A stretch of 64,000 nt of DNA, taken from the NCBI GenBank assembly GCA_021371795.1, contig JAJFVK010000019.1, forward strand, positions 310,001 through 374,000, written 5' to 3'. Position 1 is the first letter of the stretch. Each line of letters begins with the position of its first letter. Both the position numbers and the translations under genes were made by a program. The notes beneath the pieces are model-generated. The model did no database searches and was not told where the DNA came from. It worked only from the letters and a program-made list of their open reading frames with translations. This document shows positions 59,302 through 64,000 of the stretch, piece after piece. This DNA is from Planctomycetaceae bacterium (GTDB lineage Bacteria; Planctomycetota; Phycisphaerae; Sedimentisphaerales; UBA12454).

Positions 59302-60084
59302 ATGGAGTCTATATTGGCACCGATTATCGCAAAACGCAGATCCCTTAACAAAGAAATAAGCGAACAACTGCTGCAGAAAAAGGAATTGGAAGCCCGCCTT
59401 ACACGTTTGCAGACGCTTGCCAACCTCGGCACACTTACGGCTATGATTGCACACGAAATAAATAATATCCTTATGCCGTTAAGCAATTACGCCAACGTCG
59501 CCTTGAGCAATCCGAACGATAAAGCGCTTACCGAAAAGGCATTGCAAAAGACAGTCCACAACAGCGCAAGAGCGTCTGAAATCCTCGACAGCATAATGGC
59601 CATCGTCAACGGCGAAGCCGCCGAAAAACGCGTCTGCCGATTCAAACAGCTCGTCAGCGAAGTATTCTCCTGCATCAGCAGAGATTTCGAAAAGGACTGC
59701 ATCAAAGTCGTAAAAGAAATACCGGACGATTTAGACGTTTCCGTCGTACCGGTGCAGATGCAGCAGGTAATGATGAACCTGATAATCAACGCCCGCGAGG
59801 CAATGCTGCCAAGAGGCGGAGCTTTAACTATAACAGCCAGACAGGAAAACAATTCTGTTATTATTGAAATCACAGACACAGGAAGCGGAATTTCAGCCGA
59901 AGATATGGAAAAAATCTTCCAGCCTTTCTTCACGACCAAAACGCCGACATCACCTGCCGCGCGAGCAGGCGCCGGACTTGGCCTGCATTTCTGTAAAGAG
60001 ATTGTCGAATCGCACGATGGCACAATTAGCGTAGAATCAAACGCAGGCAAAGGTACAAAGTTCTCTATCACACTTCCAAAATAA
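59302..60084 (+). CDS. Soluble histidine kinase
   Basis: 260 aa. N-terminal coiled coil (1-45), HisKA with His in MIAHEINNILMPLSNY (the HEINN form typical of NtrB-like kinases), HATPase with NLIINAREAM, TDTGSGIS, PFFTTKTP and GAGLGLHFCKEI. No sensor or membrane domain: input must come through the coiled coil or a partner. Divergent from the 85-aa gene. TATAAT (59270-59275) is a possible -10 box; GTGCC-CAC-GGCAC (59285-59297) is a perfect hairpin just before the ATG and could hide the start. Confidence 0.92.
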   Translation: MESILAPIIAKRRSLNKEISEQLLQKKELEARLTRLQTLANLGTLTAMIAHEINNILMPLSNYANVALSNPNDKALTEKALQKTVHNSARASEILDSIMAIVNGEAAEKRVCRFKQLVSEVFSCISRDFEKDCIKVVKEIPDDLDVSVVPVQMQQVMMNLIINAREAMLPRGGALTITARQENNSVIIEITDTGSGISAEDMEKIFQPFFTTKTPTSPAARAGAGLGLHFCKEIVESHDGTISVESNAGKGTKFSITLPK

Positions 60085-60625
60085 ACGCAATTTCGTGTTC
60101 ACCTGTGTTACGAAAATACACGACTTATGGCTGTTTTTACTCAAAATAAGAATGCGCACGTTTTGAACAGTTTCTCTTCTAACCGTCTGCCAAATATCAG
60201 ATTAACGTTTTTTTCAGTTTTTCAATTTTTTATCAAAAACAGTGTTTAATACGCGCAAGTATTCGGCAAAACGTCAAAAAAACACTCAAAATCCTTCTCA
60301 AAAATCAAAAAATTCGAAAATTAGCCAAATCAGCGCAAGTATTCGCTTGCGCAAAATTTCAAACATACTATTAGTAGTAGTCAGCAGCCAGCAGCAAATA
60401 GAAATTGCGCGTTCTTATCGCAAAATTACGCAAGGCGCAAGTTTCACAAACAAAAAAAATTACTAAATCACGGTAAAATGCACTGAAATCAACTGGAACG
60501 ATAATAAATGTCAGTGAAATCGTCAGAAATAACAGAAATGGAAAATCGGTGTTTTGAAAACTTGCAGAGTTTTACGAAGAACACAGAACTTAGAACTCAG
60601 AACATAGAATACGGAATTAACTGGC

Positions 60626-60656
60626 GGCAGACAAGCGTTACGTGGGAATTTTAAAT
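60626..60656 (+). repeat. Imperfect 31-nt direct repeat, copy 1
   Basis: GGCAGACAAGCGTTACGTGG plus GAATTTTAAAT; matches the copy at 60742-60772 at most positions. The 85 bp between the copies contains GTACCGGACACC and a CTGCC-TAC-GGCAG palindrome. Confidence 0.5.
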
Positions 60657-60741
60657 TCTTAATGCTTAATTTTTAATTAAAAAAAGGACTGCCCTATTAA
60701 TATCTAAAATGTACCGGACACCTTTATTTCTTCCTGCCTAC

Positions 60742-60772
60742 GGCAGACAAGCATTTCGCGGGAATCTAAATT
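60742..60772 (+). repeat. Imperfect 31-nt direct repeat, copy 2
   Basis: GGCAGACAAGCATTTCGCGG plus GAATCTAAATT, preceded by CTGCCTAC that makes a small palindrome with its first bases. Confidence 0.5.
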
Positions 60773-60845
60773 AATTGGTGGCTGTCCCTAATTATTCTCT
60801 AATTATTCTAATAGGTCGGCTACTCGTAAGTATTATAAGTATTTT

Positions 60846-61640
60846 CTATATTAACGCCAATGCTGATATGCACTGGTCAACAACATTACTAAAATATACT
60901 TTCATACTGTTCGCAACTATTTTAATTTCATCTTCAGTAAAATTGATCTCATCATCTTCTCTTAAATTTGTTTTGATACTTCTGGGATCCGCATCCTTAA
61001 TTTGGTCTAGTGCCTTTTTGTTCATGATCCCAGCGGAATGTACTAAAACATGTCTGCAATGCTGAGCTAAAATAATATTATTTGTATTTAAATCTTTTGG
61101 TATTTCGAAATCAAAATAATTATTGAATTCTCTAAAAATACTTTTCATGTCTTGAAAATTTATTTCTTTTCTTTTTACAAGCAATTCAGCAACTTTTTTG
61201 GGGGACAAGTCAAAATTTAGATCTATCAATTCACCGATCGTAATTTTAATATCGTCCTTGTCTTTGCTTTTTATAGCTTGAGAAAAATTTTTCAATTTGT
61301 GGGACAAGGATATTATAAATAAATCTTCTACAGCAGAAGCAAAATATGAAACTAATAATACAATACATTGATTAAACATTTTTTGATAATGAATCGCTAA
61401 AGAATCATGCTGCCTAATATCTTTTAGTATTTTATATTGATTATTAATAGTTTGGAGTTTGGGAGAATTTGGTGAAAACTTTTCTAAAGCATCTTTAGCT
61501 GTTTGAAGGCTTTTTAACCCTATTCCTTGGACAAGTTCATCGAATTTCATTAAATCGAATACTGATTCAATATTATCATCAAATGATTTACTTACTATTT
61601 TTATATTTTCTTTAATCATTTTTAAACGGGTTTGATTCAA
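60846..61640 (-). CDS. HEPN-like protein, candidate RNase effector
   Basis: 264 aa from a TTG at 61640 or 257 aa from the ATG at 61619; neither has a clear ribosome site. All-helical, AT-rich. The C-terminal half has QHCRHVLVHSAGI, where R-H-V-L-V-H fits the R-x4-6-H catalytic motif of HEPN RNases and the RN-x-x-x-H of RiboL-PSP/MAE_28990-type HEPN domains; SYFASAVEDLF earlier also fits that family. It lies 76 nt after the DUF262/HNH gene on the same strand, so both probably form one module. Function inferred only. Confidence 0.55.
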   Translation of the reverse strand: MNQTRLKMIKENIKIVSKSFDDNIESVFDLMKFDELVQGIGLKSLQTAKDALEKFSPNSPKLQTINNQYKILKDIRQHDSLAIHYQKMFNQCIVLLVSYFASAVEDLFIISLSHKLKNFSQAIKSKDKDDIKITIGELIDLNFDLSPKKVAELLVKRKEINFQDMKSIFREFNNYFDFEIPKDLNTNNIILAQHCRHVLVHSAGIMNKKALDQIKDADPRSIKTNLREDDEINFTEDEIKIVANSMKVYFSNVVDQCISALALI

Positions 61641-61716
61641 AATTATTTTAATTTACACATAATACCAAAACACAAAATCCAAAAATATAGCTGGAAATAA
61701 TTGTTCAAATTAGTTT

Positions 61717-63300
61717 TTATTTTATCAATTCACGTACTTTTCCAAGAAGAAGTTTTGCTCTATCAGTTAAAAATTGATCAAAATTTAAGTCTAATGAATT
61801 TTCCGGGCATAAGGCGTGGATCATTATATCTTTTAATGTAGTATTAGGAATTAATGTTTTATATTCGTTCGGTGCTTTGTCTTTTATTTTTTGGTTGTCT
61901 GCATTGCTAAGAAAGCAGAAATTTGCTAAACAGTTGATTTTATTTTGTGGCGTACCCAATCTTTTTAAATATTTATTTGGGAAAATGTGATGAAATTCAT
62001 TCCGGTTTGCTTTTTTAAGAACTTCTTCTAGATCAACATTTGCACCAGAAATAAACGATTTAGGTGAAAATTGTGATAGTAGCAAAATGAATGATTTGGT
62101 GTTTACAGAAGATACGTTAAAACGACTATTTAAAAAAAATGATTCGTCAATATTTACATTAAATTCTTTAAGTTTATAATCTGGATTTGCTTTTAATTTC
62201 TGAAACTCTGCAATATCGGTTTCATGCCTTTTATTAACGCCCGCAGAATATCTTTGAGAAAATATTGACCTCCAAAACCACCTTAAAATTTCTCGTCTTT
62301 GACTGTCAGTCATTGTCATTCCAGCTATTTTATTTGAGGCAAAGAATGTGGTTAGTCCAACCATCATTGAAGCAAATGGCATACAAGCCAGCGAAGATAC
62401 TTTGACTTCTTTTTTTAAGAAGTCTATGCTACTCTTAATGCCATTCTCTACTTCCAAGAATTTATTCCTAACATCTTCCCCTTGCATTCTCAGGATAGCT
62501 GATGGAGAAGCTTCATTTACTATAACCCCACTACAACATTTAAGCTGTAAATCTTGATCATTTGAAAAATCACCAAAACCAAATGGTGAAATTTGTTCCA
62601 CCAGAATATTAAATTTTTCTTGTAAATCGAAATCTTCTGACCAACTCCATGCAGTTAATAATTGGTATATATCCAATTCTGTGCCAGCCCTGTTAATTCT
62701 TTCAAATACAATTGCCACCTTATTTCTATCGTCCGTCTCGAGAGATTGTACTTGAATCAATGCTTCTTTAAACTTTTCTTGTACTTTATCAATCTTTGCA
62801 ATTTTTTCACCAACAAAATTACTTGTTGCTCTGCGATATTCCGCAGAATCAAACATTGTCTTCATTGGAAAATGACGTTTAACATCAACTTCCGAATCTC
62901 TTAAAGCAAAAAAAAGACTATCTTGAAGATTCTCGTCAACATCTACGTCAAAATATATATCTATCCATTCGTTTTCAGTATTATCAATGGATGGTTTTAA
63001 CTCTGTTTGAAAAACACTAAATAGTGAAGTCAATCTTTGCTGACCATCTAACACATAGTTAACGGGGTAGTCTTTTTTAGGTTCAGGTAAAACAAAATGG
63101 CCAAGACTTTTTTCGGATTTCAACCTATTATCAGTGCACCATAAAAAAATGGTACCTATAGGAAATCCTTTGTAAATACTATCTATTAAGAAAGCTACCT
63201 GATCTGGTAACCATACATATCCTCTTTGAAATGCTGGAATTCTAATGTCCCCTGACGAAATACGATCAATAATTTTTCTTATTGTTAATGGTTCTGCCAT
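61717..63300 (-). CDS. DUF262 protein with C-terminal HNH/DUF1524-like nuclease (GmrSD-like)
   Basis: 527 aa from the ATG at 63300 with AAAGGA upstream. DUF262 (ParB/Srx-like NTPase-nuclease) block: IRIPAFQRGYVW at 19-30, SIYKGFPIGTIFLW at 41-54, LDGQQRLTSL at 84-93. The C-terminal ~100 residues carry NEFHHIFPNKYL, then NCLANFCFLSNADNQKIKDKAP, an HNH-like arrangement as in DUF1524 of GmrD. Single-chain GmrSD proteins cut modified (glucosylated hydroxymethylated) phage DNA with NTP use. Visibly AT-richer than the flanking chromosome. Next to a HEPN-like gene. Confidence 0.85.
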   Translation of the reverse strand: MAEPLTIRKIIDRISSGDIRIPAFQRGYVWLPDQVAFLIDSIYKGFPIGTIFLWCTDNRLKSEKSLGHFVLPEPKKDYPVNYVLDGQQRLTSLFSVFQTELKPSIDNTENEWIDIYFDVDVDENLQDSLFFALRDSEVDVKRHFPMKTMFDSAEYRRATSNFVGEKIAKIDKVQEKFKEALIQVQSLETDDRNKVAIVFERINRAGTELDIYQLLTAWSWSEDFDLQEKFNILVEQISPFGFGDFSNDQDLQLKCCSGVIVNEASPSAILRMQGEDVRNKFLEVENGIKSSIDFLKKEVKVSSLACMPFASMMVGLTTFFASNKIAGMTMTDSQRREILRWFWRSIFSQRYSAGVNKRHETDIAEFQKLKANPDYKLKEFNVNIDESFFLNSRFNVSSVNTKSFILLLSQFSPKSFISGANVDLEEVLKKANRNEFHHIFPNKYLKRLGTPQNKINCLANFCFLSNADNQKIKDKAPNEYKTLIPNTTLKDIMIHALCPENSLDLNFDQFLTDRAKLLLGKVRELIK

Positions 63301-63335
63301 TTTATTTCCTTTATAATTATATTTTTTATTTCTTC

Positions 63336-63470
63336 TCAATCTTCAATGTTTACTGTACCCGCTCTCGGAATATTCATTGACGGATTCAATACTCCCCCGG
63401 CACAGGTCCGGGGGCTAAATAAACTGATGATTCCTCGTGATGGCAAAAATAATACCGCCACGTTTTTCAT
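63336..63470 (-). CDS. Possible 44-aa leader ORF
   Basis: ATG at 63470 with GGGAG 7 nt upstream, behind a TTGAAA-17-TACAAT promoter. It ends 35 nt before the DUF262 gene. The sequence (MKNVAVLFLPSRGIISLF...) has no homolog that I recognise and contains the GC-rich hairpin at 63394-63414, so it may be a translated repeat rather than a true protein. Confidence 0.35.
   Translation of the reverse strand: MKNVAVLFLPSRGIISLFSPRTCAGGVLNPSMNIPRAGTVNIED
63394..63414. other. GC-rich hairpin CCCCCGG-N7-CCGGGGG
   Basis: Perfect 7-bp all-GC stem (63394-63400, 63408-63414) in an AT-rich region, inside the leader of the DUF262 transcript. No T-run follows on the minus strand. Could be an attenuator or a dispersed element. 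Confidence 0.55.
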
Positions 63471-63500
63471 TTTCGCTCCCGTAAAAAAATATATATAGAT

Positions 63501-63529
63501 ATTGTATGGGCTTTTTTGTTGTTTTTCAA
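63501..63529 (-). promoter_or_regulatory. Promoter of the DUF262-HEPN unit
   Basis: Minus-strand TTGAAA (63524-63529), 17-bp spacer, TACAAT (63501-63506). Predicted leader of about 190 nt before the DUF262 gene. Confidence 0.6.
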
Positions 63530-63631
63530 AGCGAAAATGTAAGGAATTGAATTTTTTGTTGGAAACCACCTACGGCGGGAATGACACAGGGCATTTAATG
63601 TTGAAGATTTTTTGAAATTTCTGTTTTATAA

Positions 63632-63709
63632 CCCTGCCAAAGTTCCCTCTGATTTTTCTTTGCAGGGCAGAAAAATCCAGAAGAATCGGGAATTGAAATG
63701 ATGGCAGGG
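63632..63709. other. Long imperfect hairpin, candidate structured RNA
   Basis: Nested stems: CCCTGCCA (63632-63639) with TGGCAGGG (63702-63709); TTCCC (63643-63647) with GGGAA (63688-63692); GATTTTTCT (63651-63659) with AGAAAAATC (63669-63677) around a 9-nt loop. About 78 nt in all, in the gene-free stretch 63530-63821. Confidence 0.5.
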
Positions 63710-63763
63710 CTAACCAGATATGTCATTTTTGTAAAATAACTAAATTTTCTATGTTACCTAAAC

Positions 63764-63795
63764 TATCGGCCGATATACTACTTACGTACATGTAC
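63764..63795 (+). promoter_or_regulatory. Two perfect palindromes before the last gene
   Basis: TATCGGCCGATA (63764-63775) overlaps a possible -10 box TATACT (63774-63779), and GTACATGTAC lies at 63786-63795. Such sites fit a TetR-like repressor. TACTAT (63810-63815) is another -10 candidate, 6 nt before the ATG at 63822. Confidence 0.45.
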
Positions 63796-63821
63796 ATTAA
63801 TAACAGAGATACTATCGCGAT

Positions 63822-64000
63822 ATGAAAAGCAATGTTTATAAGTTGATTATTCACAAAGAGTTAAGAATAAGGCTCTTTGTGTGTTTATTGATATTGGCGG
63901 TCTGCAATCTACTGGGGGGTTGCAGCCCTGCCGAGCGGCGCGATGAAATTGACAAAAAAGCAGAAAAAATTCTTGCCGAAAAGCAGTTCGAAGCGACCGG
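63822..64000 (+). CDS. Lipoprotein, C-terminus outside window
   Basis: ATG at 63822; frame open to the window edge (59 full codons). A basic start, a membrane stretch (LRIRLFVCLLILAVCNLL) and lipobox LGGC give a lipoprotein, here with Cys near residue 34. The mature start SPAERRDEIDKKAEKILAEKQFEAT is charged and helical, as at the N-termini of outer-membrane efflux (TolC-family) lipoproteins in planctomycetes; that is a guess. No Shine-Dalgarno is seen. Confidence 0.6.
   Translation, partial: MKSNVYKLIIHKELRIRLFVCLLILAVCNLLGGCSPAERRDEIDKKAEKILAEKQFEAT

Larger units (their letters stand above)
60085..60845. other. 760-nt gene-free region with degenerate repeats
   Basis: No convincing gene. 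It holds GCGCAAGTATTCG twice (60253-60265, 60333-60345), the second forming a hairpin with CTTGCGC (60346-60352); an imperfect 31-nt direct repeat at 60626-60656 and 60742-60772 (GGCAGACAAGC ... GGGAAT ... AAAT); a degenerate ACAGAAC/AGAACTC/AGAACAT run near 60577-60610; and ATTTCGT/ACGAAAA around 60088-60116. Short open frames here lack ribosome sites and have odd composition. Looks like decayed mobile or repeat DNA. Confidence 0.6.

Noticed and set aside
59487-60071. 194-codon minus-strand frame opposite the soluble histidine kinase
   Set aside because: Shadow frame over the conserved HisKA/HATPase motifs.
60240-60360. GCGCAAGTATTCG copies as a CRISPR-like array
   Set aside because: Only two copies, spaced about 80 bp, with no regular repeat-spacer pattern and no cas genes in the window.
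60242-60466. 74-codon plus-strand frame in the repeat region
   Set aside because: Lys/Ser/Gln-rich translation of AT-rich repeat DNA, no ribosome site and no homology by eye.
60775-61065. 96-codon plus-strand frame opposite the HEPN-like gene end
   Set aside because: Hydrophobic only because it is the complement of AT-rich coding sequence; no ribosome site.

Overview
The window looks like a chromosomal segment of an anaerobic or facultative, polysaccharide-degrading planctomycete, probably class Phycisphaerae (Sedimentisphaerales-like). This is an inference. It rests on PEP-CTERM tails (VPEPAT, hydrophobic stretch, KRKA or KRRA), a glycosidase locus with an SSS-family symporter, signal peptidase and Rho with large insertions, many small lipoproteins, and moderate GC. 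No rRNA, CRISPR array or intact insertion sequence is present.

Layout. 1-9019: a sugar locus with two tandem secreted paralogs (one PEP-CTERM), a LacI-type regulator, and a divergent operon GH130 - SSS symporter - GH130 - large lipoprotein, separated by a region with two promoters and three dyads. 9121-13305: a truncated DUF1003 gene and a sugar-acid operon (LarA-like racemase, 6-phosphogluconate dehydrogenase, KDG-type kinase) with a promoter, a candidate operator and a terminator. 13525-17813: tRNA-Thr, a nucleotidyltransferase pair, a C_GCAxxG_C_C protein, and an overlapping operon lipoprotein - galE - hexokinase. 17981-30702: xer recombinase; operon GT39-type - polA - DUF2905 - MFS; two more multi-spanning GT-C-like proteins; rho, coaE, tRNA-Leu. 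30814-42555: secreted acetolactate decarboxylase, tandem paralogous small exported proteins, carB, mscL, a PEP-CTERM protein, GH1, DUF952, cobO, ispD, DUF3795 and a small zinc-ribbon gene. 42680-53141: a BtuFDC-type uptake operon behind a rhuM gene, ispG, rhomboid protease, DAHP synthase, cysteine synthase and an enlarged signal peptidase I.

53144-60084 is a signalling hub: an H-NOX haem sensor overlaps an HNOBA-PAS histidine kinase, followed by two single-domain receivers and a hybrid REC-kinase-REC protein, with another receiver and another kinase nearby. The gene order suggests nitric-oxide sensing with branched phosphotransfer.

60085-63821 is the most accessory-looking part: AT-rich, with intergenic repeats and hairpins, and holding a two-gene unit of a DUF262/HNH protein (GmrSD-like) and a HEPN-like protein with an R-x4-H motif. 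This pair is the best candidate in the window for an undescribed defence system. It has a well-formed promoter and a structured leader. The window ends in the 5' part of a lipoprotein gene preceded by two perfect palindromes.

Gene starts are often moved inward from the longest open frame, using Shine-Dalgarno sites or overlaps with neighbours. Several + strand genes have no Shine-Dalgarno but a -35/-10 pair placing transcription start at or next to the ATG, which suggests leaderless mRNAs.
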